NCBI RefSeq assembly: GCF_035989305.1 | Contig: NZ_CP108514.1 | Coordinates: forward strand, 5,061,501-5,125,500 | Reading direction: 5' to 3' | From: Streptomyces sp. NBC_01233 | Lineage (GTDB): Bacteria > Actinomycetota > Actinomycetes > Streptomycetales > Streptomycetaceae | DNA: 64,000 bases | Shown here: one piece after another, positions 56,062 through 64,000 of the stretch | Layout of the letters: the number at the start of each line of letters is the position of its first letter | How positions within the stretch are numbered: the stretch's first letter is position 1 | The notes under the pieces: generated by a model | Databases searched by the model: none | The model's input: the letters and a program-made list of their open reading frames with translations, nothing else | What the model was told of the DNA's origin: nothing | Program-made: the position numbers and the translations under genes

Positions 56062-57144
56062 TCACAGCTCCTTCGCGGGCACGCGCAGCACACGGGCGCG
56101 GAACTCGGTGTAGATGTCGGGGTGTTCGGCCTTGAGCCGGTCCATGTCCAGCGCCTCGACGAGCGTCGTCAGCTCGGCGGCCAGCTCCGGGTACGCCTTC
56201 CGGAACCGCGACGGCGCGAAGTTGCCGTTCTGCTTCCACGACCAGGCCACGGACTTGCCGACCTTCGCGACCTCGGACTCCCCGTTGAGGAGGCGCATTT
56301 CGTTCTCGACCGTGGTCAGCGCGGTCTCCAGGGCCTCGATCTGTGCCCGGAGGCGCAGCCGCTCCGCGCGCAGCTCCTCGGCACGGTCGCGGTCGACTTC
56401 CACGATGTCCTCGGGCTTGGCCGTCCACAGGCGGCCCAGCAGATCCTTCGTGGCCTCCAGGCCGTCCGCCGGGGGCGGGAACCCGTCCACGACGTGCCGC
56501 TGGTACCAGCCGCCGCAGGTCTCCGTCAGGTAGCCGATCAGCTCCTCGTCGCGCTCCAGCCGGTGGTAACGCAGCCGGTTACCGCCGATGAGCGCGGCCA
56601 CCCACGCGTAGTCCCAGCCGCCCACGGCCATGTACCAATGCGCCTGGATCGCGGGGGAGTCGGGGACGCCGTCCTCCCAGTCGTCGGCCTGGTACTCCGA
56701 CCTGTTCTTGCACTCGACCGGGGCCACCACGGCGCCGCCCTCGTCCAAGGCGTAGCGGTCGACGTTGGCGAGCATCCACGCGTGCTCGGTGTGGACGAGG
56801 GTGCCGGGCGGGGTGCTGATCGCGATGCCGGACCGGCGGGAGAAGGACCGGGCGATGACGTCCTCCAGCTCCCGGCCGAACTCCATCGCCTCGTTGTCGC
56901 CCTCCACGTCCCGGCCGTGCTTGGCCTCGTAGACGTGCCTGGGCCCCCTGTACTTGTCCAGGCCGAGGATCGCGGCCACGTCGGACCCACCGATCCCGGA
57001 CCGGCGGACCTGGTGCCACTCCTCCTCGGTAGCGGAGGAGGGGAGCAGCAGGCGCGCGGTCGGCGCGTCGGTCCGGGGCGGGATGGGAGCCGCGGCCGGG
57101 GTCGCCGCGTCGAACAGCGGGATCGTGTCGATGGTCGTCGTCAC
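56062..57144 (-). CDS. YqaJ-like viral exonuclease
   Basis: 360 residues. The N-terminal ~35 are an extension. The nuclease core has RRSGIGGSDVAAILGLD, MEFGRELEDVIARSF, VECKNRSEYQ (Glu and Lys of the E-x-K site) and QAHWYMAVGGWDYAWVAALIGG. A coiled coil (RAEELRAERLRLRAQIEAL) follows. Degrades one strand to load RecT. Three bases separate it from recT. Confidence 0.88.
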   Translation of the reverse strand: MTTTIDTIPLFDAATPAAAPIPPRTDAPTARLLLPSSATEEEWHQVRRSGIGGSDVAAILGLDKYRGPRHVYEAKHGRDVEGDNEAMEFGRELEDVIARSFSRRSGIAISTPPGTLVHTEHAWMLANVDRYALDEGGAVVAPVECKNRSEYQADDWEDGVPDSPAIQAHWYMAVGGWDYAWVAALIGGNRLRYHRLERDEELIGYLTETCGGWYQRHVVDGFPPPADGLEATKDLLGRLWTAKPEDIVEVDRDRAEELRAERLRLRAQIEALETALTTVENEMRLLNGESEVAKVGKSVAWSWKQNGNFAPSRFRKAYPELAAELTTLVEALDMDRLKAEHPDIYTEFRARVLRVPAKEL

Positions 57145-57434
57145 AGCAGGTCCTTACTGACGGCGCGGACGCGAGCGGTGACCTTGCAGGGCTCGCAGCG
57201 GCAGCGGTCGGGGTGGTGGAGGGCGCGGAGGCGGCGGGCGCCGGCCATGGCCTCGATCTCGGCGGCGAGGGCGACCGGGTCGGCCGCCGTCCAGGCCGCC
57301 GTGGCGCGGTTGTTCAGGCCCCGCGCGGTGACGTCGCTGACGACCTCGCCGACCAGCCGCTGGAACCGCTCGGGCTCCTCGGAGGAGGCGACGCGCAGGA
57401 ACGCGACGTGCGTAACGGCGGTGAGGCTGCTCAC
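57141..57434 (-). CDS. small protein, 97 aa, CxCxxC motif
   Basis: GTG start overlapping the previous stop. Helical, ending HPDRCRCEPCKVTARVR, a likely zinc-binding pair. Unknown. Confidence 0.6.
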   Translation of the reverse strand: MSSLTAVTHVAFLRVASSEEPERFQRLVGEVVSDVTARGLNNRATAAWTAADPVALAAEIEAMAGARRLRALHHPDRCRCEPCKVTARVRAVSKDLL

Positions 57435-58195
57435 TGGGCACCCCCGCTGTGCAGGAGGTGAGCGGCGGCCTTCGCGGACAGGTGCCCCCGGCGGGCGCGC
57501 ATCTCCGTACGGATCAGCTCGGCCTCATCGGTCATGCCGTGCTCGACCAGGAGGTTCGCGGCCTGGGCGGCGTGCATCCCGCGCCGCTCCTTCGCGGCGG
57601 CCAGGACGAGACCGGCCGCGCTGTCCGGTGTCGGCGGCTCGACCTCCGGCACCGGGGCGGGCAGCTCCAGCAGCGCCGTGGTCGGCACCGGCCGCAGCCG
57701 GGACTCGCGCAGGACGTCCGCGTACAGGTCCAGGTGACCGCACGGGTTGGACCACGCGTCGGCGTAGTAGTGCTCACCGTCCTCGGTGATCCGGCTGGTC
57801 TTGACGGTGTCCCAGCCACGGGGCCCGCCGCACTGCGGGCAGCGGGCGGCCACGGTCACCGTGACGATGCCGACCCCGGAGTACCCGGGCCCCTCGCCAC
57901 GGTTGGTGACCCGGACCGTCATGGTCTCCGGGAGCGCGGGCACCGGCTCGTCGCCGGCGACCCAGCGCACCCACAAAGCCCACCCGTTGGCGTGCTGGGC
58001 GGCGTACGCCTCGAACTCCCCGGCGGGCTCGTACGCCTTGAATCCCTGTGCGGACGGCACGCGGACGGCGGCCTTCGTCGCGGACTCCCGGGCCGGGTAC
58101 AGGGCGGCAGCCACCCACACACCCCGCTGCGCGCGCGCAGCGGCAGCGGCACCGGCGTGGTCGGGCTTAGAGCGGTAGATGCTGCGGGACTTCAC
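57431..58195 (-). CDS. unknown protein, 254 aa, with zinc ribbon
   Basis: A basic start (KSRSIYRSKPDHAG), a central beta domain, CPQCGGPRGWD, and a helical C-terminus (HAAQAANLLVEHGMTDEAELI). Unknown. Part of the recombination operon. Confidence 0.58.
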   Translation of the reverse strand: MKSRSIYRSKPDHAGAAAAARAQRGVWVAAALYPARESATKAAVRVPSAQGFKAYEPAGEFEAYAAQHANGWALWVRWVAGDEPVPALPETMTVRVTNRGEGPGYSGVGIVTVTVAARCPQCGGPRGWDTVKTSRITEDGEHYYADAWSNPCGHLDLYADVLRESRLRPVPTTALLELPAPVPEVEPPTPDSAAGLVLAAAKERRGMHAAQAANLLVEHGMTDEAELIRTEMRARRGHLSAKAAAHLLHSGGAQ

Positions 58196-58410
58196 GCCTG
58201 CTCACCCCGCTGACGGGGGACGGACACGCGGCCGGTGAGACCGGGCGGGATGGCGAGGTCCGCGCAGTGCGGGCAGTCGCCGTCCTCGTGCGGGGTGCTC
58301 TCCGGGTCGACGTCGGCGAGGGCCGGGGCGGTCTCCGTACGCGACAGGAGCACGCTCACCGGGACGGCCATCCCGCAGGCGAGCATCAGGGCCAGAACGA
58401 CGTTGCTCAC
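58192..58410 (-). CDS. small secreted or membrane-anchored protein, 72 aa
   Basis: An N-terminal signal-anchor (VVLALMLACGMAVPVSVLL), then a soluble tail with CPHC. Overlaps the next gene by four bases. Unknown. Confidence 0.55.
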   Translation of the reverse strand: MSNVVLALMLACGMAVPVSVLLSRTETAPALADVDPESTPHEDGDCPHCADLAIPPGLTGRVSVPRQRGEQA

Positions 58411-58553
58411 TTGCCCACCTGCCCGTCCTGCGCGGGGCGCGGGCGGCCGATCACGGCGAGCTGTCGGCGGGTCTTCGCGCCGGACGGGTGCCGGAGCGGG
58501 GCGCAGTGGGCGCAGTTACGGGGGTCGTGTGAGGCGCTAGGGTGCTGCTTCAC
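58407..58553 (-). CDS. small basic protein, 48 aa, Cys motif
   Basis: GTG 58553 with GAGGA upstream. Sequence VKQHPSASHDPRNCAHCAPL, then a basic tail. First gene after the fusion regulator. Unknown. Confidence 0.5.
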   Translation of the reverse strand: MKQHPSASHDPRNCAHCAPLRHPSGAKTRRQLAVIGRPRPAQDGQVGK

Positions 58554-58650
58554 GGTTCCTCGATTCGCTTCGTGGTTGAGGTACCGGCGGCGCTGGGGGC
58601 GGCGATCAAGGCCCGGCATGGCCCGTCGTCCCCGGTGGCGTCGCCGTTGT

Positions 58651-59172
58651 TCAGGCGCTGCGCTGCTGGACCGGAGCGGTCTCGATCAGCGGGCGTACGG
58701 CGGTCATCGCGCTGATCTCGCGGATGTCCAGGCCGGTGAAGGACACCCGGGCCCCGCCGTCGTTGAACGGGATCTCGCGGGCGTACGCCTTCCGCCGGAG
58801 CTGGAGCGCGGACCACGGCAGGAACCGGGCCGCCTCCTCCGGGGTGTAGTGGAAGACCGCGCCCTCGTCGGTGCCGGGGTACGGCACCTCCCGCTCGGGC
58901 GCCGGCCTCTTCTTCGGCCCCTGGGCCGGAATGTCGACGGTCCCCTCGGGGGCCGCTTCCTTGGTCGACATGACTTCTCCTCGGGTGATGTCGTCCACCG
59001 GCACGTCAAGCGCTTCCGCGAGGCGGTGGATCAGGTCATCGCCAGCCCCGGCCTTGTTGTTCTCGATCCGGGAGAGCTGACTGGCCGACGTACCGGCCAT
59101 GTCCGCCAGAGCGCGCAGGCTCAGAGACTGGACCTGCCGCAACGCCTTGATTGCCGTGCCGTTCGGTGTCAC
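58651..59172 (-). CDS. XRE-type repressor fused to excisionase-like HTH, 173 aa
   Basis: GTG 59172. Residues about 7-65 are an XRE helix-turn-helix (SLRALADMAGTSASQLSRIE). Residues about 107-156 (FHYTPEEAARFLPWSALQLRRKAYAREIPF, ARVSFTGLDIREI, spaced) match the winged helix of phage excisionases/MerR-like Xis. An internal ATG at 58971 (codon 68) with GAGGAG five bases upstream could yield the Xis part alone (106 aa). Divergent from the XRE gene at 59366 and near the integrase, this looks like an immunity/excision switch. Confidence 0.72.
   Translation of the reverse strand: MTPNGTAIKALRQVQSLSLRALADMAGTSASQLSRIENNKAGAGDDLIHRLAEALDVPVDDITRGEVMSTKEAAPEGTVDIPAQGPKKRPAPEREVPYPGTDEGAVFHYTPEEAARFLPWSALQLRRKAYAREIPFNDGGARVSFTGLDIREISAMTAVRPLIETAPVQQRSA
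58971..58982 (-). promoter_or_regulatory. internal ribosome site and start for the Xis-like domain
   Basis: On the minus strand GAGGAGAAGTC precedes an in-frame ATG inside the fusion gene. The spacing is close to ideal, so an independent 106-aa Xis-like product is plausible. Confidence 0.6.
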
Positions 59173-59365
59173 GTTCAGACACTAGACATGTGATCAACGT
59201 GCTTGCAAGACGTATGGGGTACTTCTGAGTGCAGTCTCTGAACATTCACCCGTCTGGTGGTCTATGCCAGATGCACACTTTTCAGACATGTTCTGCAACG
59301 CGTGCGCCCATTTGCGCTGGCTGCGCGCCCTTGCCGTTGCACGTGCGTGCGGCATCATGGGGGCC
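59173..59365. promoter_or_regulatory. divergent immunity control region
   Basis: 193 bp between the fusion gene and the XRE repressor. It contains a TTGCAA (59203) in a CTTGCAAG dyad, TTGCAC at 59337 and several TGTTC/GAACA-like half sites. Promoters for both genes must lie here. Exact elements are unclear. Confidence 0.5.
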
Positions 59366-59845
59366 ATGACCAGAGACTGGCGCCGGTTGGGCGAGGCGCT
59401 AAAGGCCGCTCGCGCAGAACGCGGCATGGAGCAGCAAGACGTCGCCGAGGCCATCGGCGTGAAGCGTGGCGCGCTCCACAACATCGAGAAAGGCGCGATT
59501 GCCCGGGTGACCCCCACGGTTCTCGCGTACGCCCGCCTTGTCGGCTGGACCGACCCGTCCGTGGAAGCTGTCCTGTGCGGGGGCGACCCTGTCCTCCGCG
59601 AGGACGAGGAAGCGAACCCGGCCCGGACGGAAACGGCACCCGAGGCGCCGGCCTCGGACCTGTCCGTGCTCGTTCAGCAGTCGCTCAGAGAGGGCCCGCT
59701 GCTGGACGCGCGGGTGGCGGAGGTGCGTACGCCGTCCGGCAAGGTGCGCGCAACGATCGTGATCCGCGGCGAGGACGGGGCGACGGACGAGGAACTGCTC
59801 GCCGCGCTCCGGTCGCTGCGGATCGATGTGACCACCGAGGAGTAG
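59366..59845 (+). CDS. XRE-family regulator, 159 aa
   Basis: ATG 59366. N-terminal XRE helix-turn-helix (ALKAARAERGMEQQDVAEAIGVKRGALHNIEKG). The C-terminus has a beta-rich module (LLDARVAEVRTPSGKVRATIVI). Divergent from the XRE-Xis fusion, this is the best immunity repressor candidate. A short AT-rich gap (59880-59960) follows. Confidence 0.78.
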   Translation: MTRDWRRLGEALKAARAERGMEQQDVAEAIGVKRGALHNIEKGAIARVTPTVLAYARLVGWTDPSVEAVLCGGDPVLREDEEANPARTETAPEAPASDLSVLVQQSLREGPLLDARVAEVRTPSGKVRATIVIRGEDGATDEELLAALRSLRIDVTTEE

Positions 59846-59991
59846 GCGCTTTCCTCGAACGGGTGGACGGATTGGTGCACTTACGAGTGCATATCAGTCA
59901 CTTGTCACAGACTTTTTACACCTGTTTCACATTGGCGGGTTAAATACCGTGAACGGGTGACGGATGCACCGATTCCCGTTCGGGAGTTCGT

Positions 59992-60210
59992 ATGGCCATA
60001 CAGCCATGCCGTCGTGCGCGCCGCGTTTCAGGAGCCCCTGGGGGGGTCGTCGCCTGGGTCGATCACGACCACAGCGACAACATCCTTTGCCTGAACGCAG
60101 ACCACTTCACGGCTCAAGAGGAAGAGGCGATCACCGCACTCCTGGCGGAGGGGAGATACACAACCCGCCAGGTGCTGGACGCCTTCGTGTCTCATGCAGA
60201 GGGAGGGTGA
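59992..60210 (+). CDS. small protein upstream of integrase, 72 aa
   Basis: ATG 59992 with GGGAG upstream. The C-terminal part (FTAQEEEAITALLAEGRYTTRQVLDAF) is a helical unit seen near actinophage integrases. The N-terminus is uncertain. Ends six bases before the integrase GTG. Confidence 0.5.
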   Translation: MAIQPCRRARRVSGAPGGVVAWVDHDHSDNILCLNADHFTAQEEEAITALLAEGRYTTRQVLDAFVSHAEGG

Positions 60211-60215
60211 GGGGC

Positions 60216-61769
60216 GTGGCGTACGCCGAGAAGCGAACGGCCCGGGGGAAGACCTATTACCGGGCCTGCTACCAGCGGCCAGACCGCAAGGCACAGGGCG
60301 TAGTCGTGGACGCGGACGGTCGAGCCGTCCGGTACCCGACGAAGACCACCGCGCAGAAGGCCGCCGACAAGGCCGAGGTAGAAGCGTTCGAGGCCGCGAA
60401 GGCCGGCCGCTACGTGCCACCGGAGCAGGAGGCAGCCGCCCGGCGCGTCACCTTCGGGGAGTTCGCGAAGGAGTGGCTGGAGGGCCAGAGCCTCGCCGAC
60501 TCCACGATGCAGAACTACCCGCGCTCCCTGGCCCACTTACTGCCGACCTTCGGCGACAAGGCGATCCAGGACATCACCACGGCGATGGTGGACACCTGGG
60601 AGAAGGAGCAGCGCAAGCAGTTCGCCGTCAGCAGCGTGCGCACCTACCGCTCCCTCCTCCACCTCATCCTGGCCGATGCCGTGGACGCCGACCTCGCCCC
60701 GAAGAACGTCGCGGAGCGCCGTCGAGGACGAGGCCGGCGACACGGGCGCGGCCGGAGCCGCGGCCCGGAGAAAGCCATCACGTCCATGACCGGCTCCCTC
60801 CTCATCGCGGAGCGCGCCTCCCTGCTGTCCGGCCGCGACGACGAGTTCGTGGCCCACGTGCTCAAGACGTACACCGGCAAGCGCTGGGGGGAACTGGTCG
60901 GCCTGGAGACCCAGTACGCCCGCCCGGACTCCCGCGCGTTCCGCGTCGAGTGGCAGCTCTACGAACTGGACACCGGGGAATTCACCCGCTGCCCGCCGAA
61001 GGACGACAGTTACCGCACGATCGACTCCCCGGGGTGGCTGTCCCGCCTCGTCGGGGAGCACGTCACCCGCACCCAGCCGCAGCCCTGCGCCTGCCACGGG
61101 CTCACGTACGTGTTCAGCGGCCGGGGCCAGGGCGGCACGAGGCAGGCAGGGCCCACCCTCCGTGAGGTCGCTACGCTCGCCGGGGTGTCCACCGGCACGG
61201 TGTCCAACGTGCTCAACCGCCCGGACACCGTCCGGCAGGCGACACGCGAGCGGGTGGAAAAGGCGATCGCGGAGGTGGGGTTCGTCCGGCAGACGGGCCC
61301 CGCCCGGGAGGCCGCGCACTGGCGGCGCTCCGGCCACGCACAGTGGATCTTCACCCCGGCCGCCACCGGCTGGTACCCGAGGAAGGCGCCGGCCGAGGCG
61401 CACCCCGTGCCGGTCACCGGCGGCCCCTTCCCTGGCGTCCCTGTGCGCGGCCGTGGCGCCTCCGCACGGGCAGAGGCGTGCTGGATGCCGATCAAGGACC
61501 GGCTGACCCGCCACGGGCTCCGCCACGGGCACCGCACGCTCATGGAGGAGCTGGGCACCCCGAAGGTGCTCATGGACGAGCGGATGGGTCACGAGGACGG
61601 ATCGGTCGGCGCCCGGTACACCCACGTGACGGACACCATGCGCGCGCTCCTCATGGAGCAGCTCACCGAGGTCTGGCACGAGTCGCTGGACGACCGCCTG
61701 GCCCTCGCCCCCCGCTCCCCGGTGCCGGTCCTGGACCGCTTGTTGCAGGAGCGCGCCGCCGAGCGGTGA
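60216..61769 (+). CDS. int: tyrosine integrase with inserted LacI-type HTH, 517 aa
   Basis: GTG 60216 (GAGGG upstream). An arm-binding N-terminal domain, a core-binding domain (about 78-190), then the catalytic domain: Arg223 (TGKRWGEL), Lys262 (PPKDDSYRTI), His433/Arg436 (HGLRH), His459 (MGHED) and Tyr468 (ARYTHV). Between Lys262 and His433, residues about 314-366 are a LacI-family HTH with hinge-like end (TLREVATLAGVSTGTVSNVL). The insertion makes the catalytic domain unusually long. All six catalytic residues are present, so it should be active. Confidence 0.88.
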   Translation: MAYAEKRTARGKTYYRACYQRPDRKAQGVVVDADGRAVRYPTKTTAQKAADKAEVEAFEAAKAGRYVPPEQEAAARRVTFGEFAKEWLEGQSLADSTMQNYPRSLAHLLPTFGDKAIQDITTAMVDTWEKEQRKQFAVSSVRTYRSLLHLILADAVDADLAPKNVAERRRGRGRRHGRGRSRGPEKAITSMTGSLLIAERASLLSGRDDEFVAHVLKTYTGKRWGELVGLETQYARPDSRAFRVEWQLYELDTGEFTRCPPKDDSYRTIDSPGWLSRLVGEHVTRTQPQPCACHGLTYVFSGRGQGGTRQAGPTLREVATLAGVSTGTVSNVLNRPDTVRQATRERVEKAIAEVGFVRQTGPAREAAHWRRSGHAQWIFTPAATGWYPRKAPAEAHPVPVTGGPFPGVPVRGRGASARAEACWMPIKDRLTRHGLRHGHRTLMEELGTPKVLMDERMGHEDGSVGARYTHVTDTMRALLMEQLTEVWHESLDDRLALAPRSPVPVLDRLLQERAAER

Positions 61770-61787
61770 CACCCCGTTTCAAGATCA

Positions 61788-61814
61788 CACCCAGTTGACA
61801 CCCAGACACCCAGA
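61788..61814. repeat. ACACCCAG repeats near the attachment site
   Basis: Three copies of ACACCCAG at 61788, 61799 and 61807, between the integrase stop and the tRNA. Possible arm-type integrase sites. Confidence 0.5.
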
Positions 61815-61825
61815 TACAACGCAGT

Positions 61826-61861
61826 CAGGGCCGGTCTCCCCGAGGGGAAACCGGCCCTGAC
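61826..61861. terminator. terminator after integrase
   Basis: Hairpin TCAGGGCCGGT / ACCGGCCCTGA with an inner CCCC/GGGG stem. It separates the integrase from the tRNA. Confidence 0.75.
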
Positions 61862-61875
61862 CTGCTGTTACGAAG

Positions 61876-61920
61876 TCGGGGTGGCGGGATTTGAACCCAC
61901 GACCTCTTCGTCCCGAACGA
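61876..61920. other. predicted attachment-site end (att in tRNA 3' half)
   Basis: Integrase plus tRNA 3' end next to each other indicate that the att core lies in the anticodon-to-acceptor half of the tRNA. The matching copy at the far prophage end is outside the window, so the exact core cannot be defined. Confidence 0.6.
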
Positions 61921-61949
61921 AGCGCGCTGCCAAGCTGCGCTACACCCCG
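61876..61949 (-). tRNA. tRNA-Pro (anticodon CGG)
   Basis: A 74-nt gene: acceptor stem CGGGGTG/CACCCCG, anticodon stem-loop CTTCG-TTCGGGA-CGAAG reading CCG codons, T-arm GTGGGTTCAAATCCCGC, discriminator A, CCA not encoded. Its 3' end faces the integrase, the usual layout when a tyrosine integrase recombines into a tRNA 3' half and leaves it intact. Confidence 0.95.
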
Positions 61950-62050
61950 ATCGTCGCCTTGCAGCACTTGCTGTCCTGGCGACATCGATTACTTTAGCGG
62001 ACCTCTCGCCGGAGACGAAATCCGGTTATCGCGGAGCGGTCGCGCAGGCG

Positions 62051-62989
62051 CTACACCTGCGGCGTCAGCGTCAGGAGGGTCGCCTCCGGCGGACACGCGA
62101 AGCGGACCGGGGTGAAGCGGTTGGTGCCGCAGCCGGCCGACACGTGGAGGTACGCCCGCCGACCCGCCGCCTCGTGCGTGGACAGGCCCTTCACCCGCTT
62201 GGTGTCGAGGTCGCAGTTGGTGACGAGCGCCCCGTAGAAGGGGATGCACAGCTGCCCGCCGTGGGTGTGCCCCGCGAGGATCAGCGGGTACCGGTCGGCG
62301 GTGAAGGACTCCAGGACGCGCAGGTACGGGGCGTGCACCACGGCCATCGAGAAGTCCGCGTCCTTCTCCGGGCCGCCGGCGACCATCTCGTAGCGGTCCC
62401 GCTTGATGTGCGGGTCGTCGAGCCCGGTGAAGGCCAGCTCCAGGCCTTCCAGCTTCAGCCGCCCCCGGGTGTTGGTGAGGTTCAGCCAGCCCGCCGCGTC
62501 GAAGGCGTCCCGCATCTCCTCCCAGGGGTTGTGGACGGCGCCGACGACGGGCTTGTTGCCGTTCAGCCCGTGCCGGCCCTGGGCCTTCTCCAGCAGGTAG
62601 CGCCCGGGGTTGCGCAGCCGCGGCCCGTAGTAGTCGTTCGACCCGAAGACGTACACGCCCGGGAAGGACATCAGGGGGCCCAGCGCGTCGAGCACCTCGG
62701 GGATGCCCTCGGTGTCGGAGAGGTTGTCGCCCGTGTTGACGACGAAGTCGGGGCGCAGGCCGGCCAGGGACTGCAGCCAGGCGCGTTTCTTGCGCTGCCC
62801 GCCCACCATGTGGATGTCGGACACCTGGAGTACGCGCAGCGGACGCATCCCCCGGGGAAGGACCGGCACCGTGACCCGGCGCAGGCGGAAGGACCTCGCC
62901 TCGAAACCGGCGGCATAGGCCACACCCGCGGCCCCCACCGCAGCGATTCCGGCAGCCGCTTTCAGGGGTACTCCGTAACGCGCACGCAT
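62051..62989 (-). CDS. membrane metallophosphoesterase (host)
   Basis: 312 residues. An N-terminal hydrophobic segment is followed by a calcineurin-like phosphoesterase domain: [22 protein letters not shown] and GHTHGGQ metal motifs. It belongs to the YkuE/YaeI-type family. Host chromosome just beyond the attachment site. Substrate unknown. Confidence 0.88.
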   Translation of the reverse strand: MRARYGVPLKAAAGIAAVGAAGVAYAAGFEARSFRLRRVTVPVLPRGMRPLRVLQVSDIHMVGGQRKKRAWLQSLAGLRPDFVVNTGDNLSDTEGIPEVLDALGPLMSFPGVYVFGSNDYYGPRLRNPGRYLLEKAQGRHGLNGNKPVVGAVHNPWEEMRDAFDAAGWLNLTNTRGRLKLEGLELAFTGLDDPHIKRDRYEMVAGGPEKDADFSMAVVHAPYLRVLESFTADRYPLILAGHTHGGQLCIPFYGALVTNCDLDTKRVKGLSTHEAAGRRAYLHVSAGCGTNRFTPVRFACPPEATLLTLTPQV

Positions 62990-63057
62990 GGCCCCATCGT
63001 CTCAGACGCGGAAAACCAGTGAGCGCCACTGCCCCCGCACCTGGCAGACTCACATCC

Positions 63058-63519
63058 ATGACCACGCTCAAGGCCAAGCTCCAGGAAGACCTCACGACCG
63101 CCATCAAGGCACGTGACGAGCTGCACTCGTCCACGCTGCGCCTGACCCTCTCCGCCATCACCAAGGAGGAGGTCGCCGGCAAGGAGGCACGTGTGCTCTC
63201 CGACGAGGAAGTCCTCAAGGTGATCGCCAAGGAGGCGAAGAAGCGCCGCGAGGCGGCGGAGGCCTTCGCCCAGGGCGGCCGTGCCGAGCAGGCCGCGCGG
63301 GAGACCGCGGAGGGCGAGTTCCTCGACACGTACCTGCCCAAGCAGCTCACCGACGACGAGCTCGTCGCGATCGTGGCGCAGGCGGTCGAGGAGGCCAAGG
63401 CCGCGGGTGCCGAGGGGCCGCGGGCCATGGGCGCCGTCATGAAGATCGTGAACCCGAAGGTCGCCGGGCTGGCGGAGGGCGGGCGTGTCGCCGCCGTCGT
63501 CAAGCAGCAGCTCTCGTAG
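63058..63519 (+). CDS. GatB/YqeY-domain protein (host)
   Basis: 153 residues from ATG 63058. YqeY core: TTLKAKLQEDLTTAIKARD, STLRLTLSAI, EFLDTYLPKQLTDDEL, MGAVMKIVNPKVAGLAEGG. The family resembles the tail domain of GatB. A role in tRNA-related metabolism is likely but unproven. Typical Streptomyces neighbour of the phosphoesterase. Confidence 0.9.
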   Translation: MTTLKAKLQEDLTTAIKARDELHSSTLRLTLSAITKEEVAGKEARVLSDEEVLKVIAKEAKKRREAAEAFAQGGRAEQAARETAEGEFLDTYLPKQLTDDELVAIVAQAVEEAKAAGAEGPRAMGAVMKIVNPKVAGLAEGGRVAAVVKQQLS

Positions 63520-63546
63520 GGCCGGGAACAGATCCGGGAAGTGACG

Positions 63547-63585
63547 GGGGAGGGCCCCAGCCGGAACCGGCTGGGGCCCTCCCCC
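63547..63585. terminator. bidirectional terminator
   Basis: Long hairpin AGGGCCCCAGCCGG/CCGGCTGGGGCCCT between the convergent YqeY and PBP genes. Confidence 0.85.
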
Positions 63586-63602
63586 GTGTGGTGCGCCGAC
63601 CG

Positions 63603-64000
63603 TTACTGGTCGTCGGGGCCGCCGATCAGGCCGCCCGGGTCGATCGTGACCCCGGGGAAGGGGGGTTGCGGACTGACACCGCCCGTTGCCCCGCCCGTGG
63701 CGCCCCCGGTGGCTCCGGCGGTCTGACCGCCGGGCCGCCCGCCGGGCTTTCCGTCGCCGCCCGGCTTGCCGGGCCTGGTCGGGGTGGTGGTGGGCGGCTT
63801 GTTGCCGCGGGAGCCGCCGGACGGAACGTTCGATTCCGGGATGCTGACCGTGACGAAGCGCAGGGCCTCACGACCGTCCAGCGCGCCCGTGACCGCGTCC
63901 TTCCAGATCGGGCCGGGCAGACCGCCGCCGAAGACCTTCAGGTAGGGCTTGCCGCCGATCACGATGTTCTCCATCGTGACCTTCTTGGCCCCGCCCGAGC
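63603..64000 (-). CDS. penicillin-binding protein, C-terminal part (cut by window edge)
   Basis: The frame is open to the right edge. The visible part has MENIVIGGKPYLKVFGGGLPGPIWKDAVTGAL, typical of the end of class A transglycosylase/transpeptidases, then a Gly/Pro/Lys-rich tail (TPTRPGKPGGDGKPGG). The catalytic domains lie outside the window. Confidence 0.8.
   Translation of the reverse strand, partial: SGGAKKVTMENIVIGGKPYLKVFGGGLPGPIWKDAVTGALDGREALRFVTVSIPESNVPSGGSRGNKPPTTTPTRPGKPGGDGKPGGRPGGQTAGATGGATGGATGGVSPQPPFPGVTIDPGGLIGGPDDQ

Overview
The window reads as a Streptomyces-type chromosome carrying a temperate actinophage genome. The evidence is very high GC, many GTG starts with AGGAG-type ribosome sites, a WhiB-family gene and a proline tRNA next to ordinary chromosomal genes. 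Bases from about 61.9 kb to the right edge are host: tRNA-Pro(CGG), a membrane metallophosphoesterase, a YqeY-like protein and the C-terminus of a penicillin-binding protein. The prophage runs leftward from the tRNA 3' end and leaves the window at the left edge, so its head, tail and lysis genes and its other attachment site are not visible.

Layout from right to left. 61.8-58.6 kb: tyrosine integrase with an inserted LacI-type helix-turn-helix, an XRE repressor and a divergent XRE-excisionase fusion. 58.5-51 kb: recombination and regulation (YqaJ-like exonuclease, RecT, DnaQ-like exonuclease, RusA, HNH-like protein, WhiB-like protein). 50.4-42.1 kb: a putative replication initiator carrying internal 24-bp repeats, followed by many small coupled genes and an RNA-ligase-like protein. 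41.9-36.2 kb: a divergent HTH regulator and an operon of membrane and zinc-ribbon proteins that looks more like a Streptomyces plasmid-spread module than a phage module. 36-18.3 kb: early accessory genes (DUF3560, PP2C phosphatase, NERD nuclease, LPD29 polyvalent protein, DUF6884 protein) arranged as separate transcription units. 18.1-11.7 kb: a tightly coupled 7-deazaguanine DNA-modification operon (three ParB-like paralogues, a GP88-like protein, DpdA, an unknown protein, QueD, QueE, FolE). 11.7-7.0 kb: terminase and portal. 6.9 kb to the left edge: three copies of one IS21-family element.

The unifying regulatory feature is a promoter/operator repeated at least nine times in the early region: three TTGCAA hexamers exactly 13 bp apart, wrapped around a -35 TTGAC(R) and a -10 of form NANNNT. 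It lies 46-65 bp before the first gene of each unit, and most units end in a strong hairpin. A divergent gene in the same region (35078-35590) encodes a protein made of two near-identical 70-residue domains and is the best visible candidate regulator. This resembles, by analogy, the dispersed operators of phage phiC31 (CIRs) and mycobacteriophage L5 (stoperators).

FolE, QueD and QueE should make 7-carboxy-7-deazaguanine and DpdA should exchange it into DNA. No QueC is visible, so the final base may be unusual. The IS21 copies interrupt two small late genes just after the portal, so late gene expression may be impaired. Frames, motifs, repeats and spacings were read directly. Functions rest on family knowledge recalled without searches.
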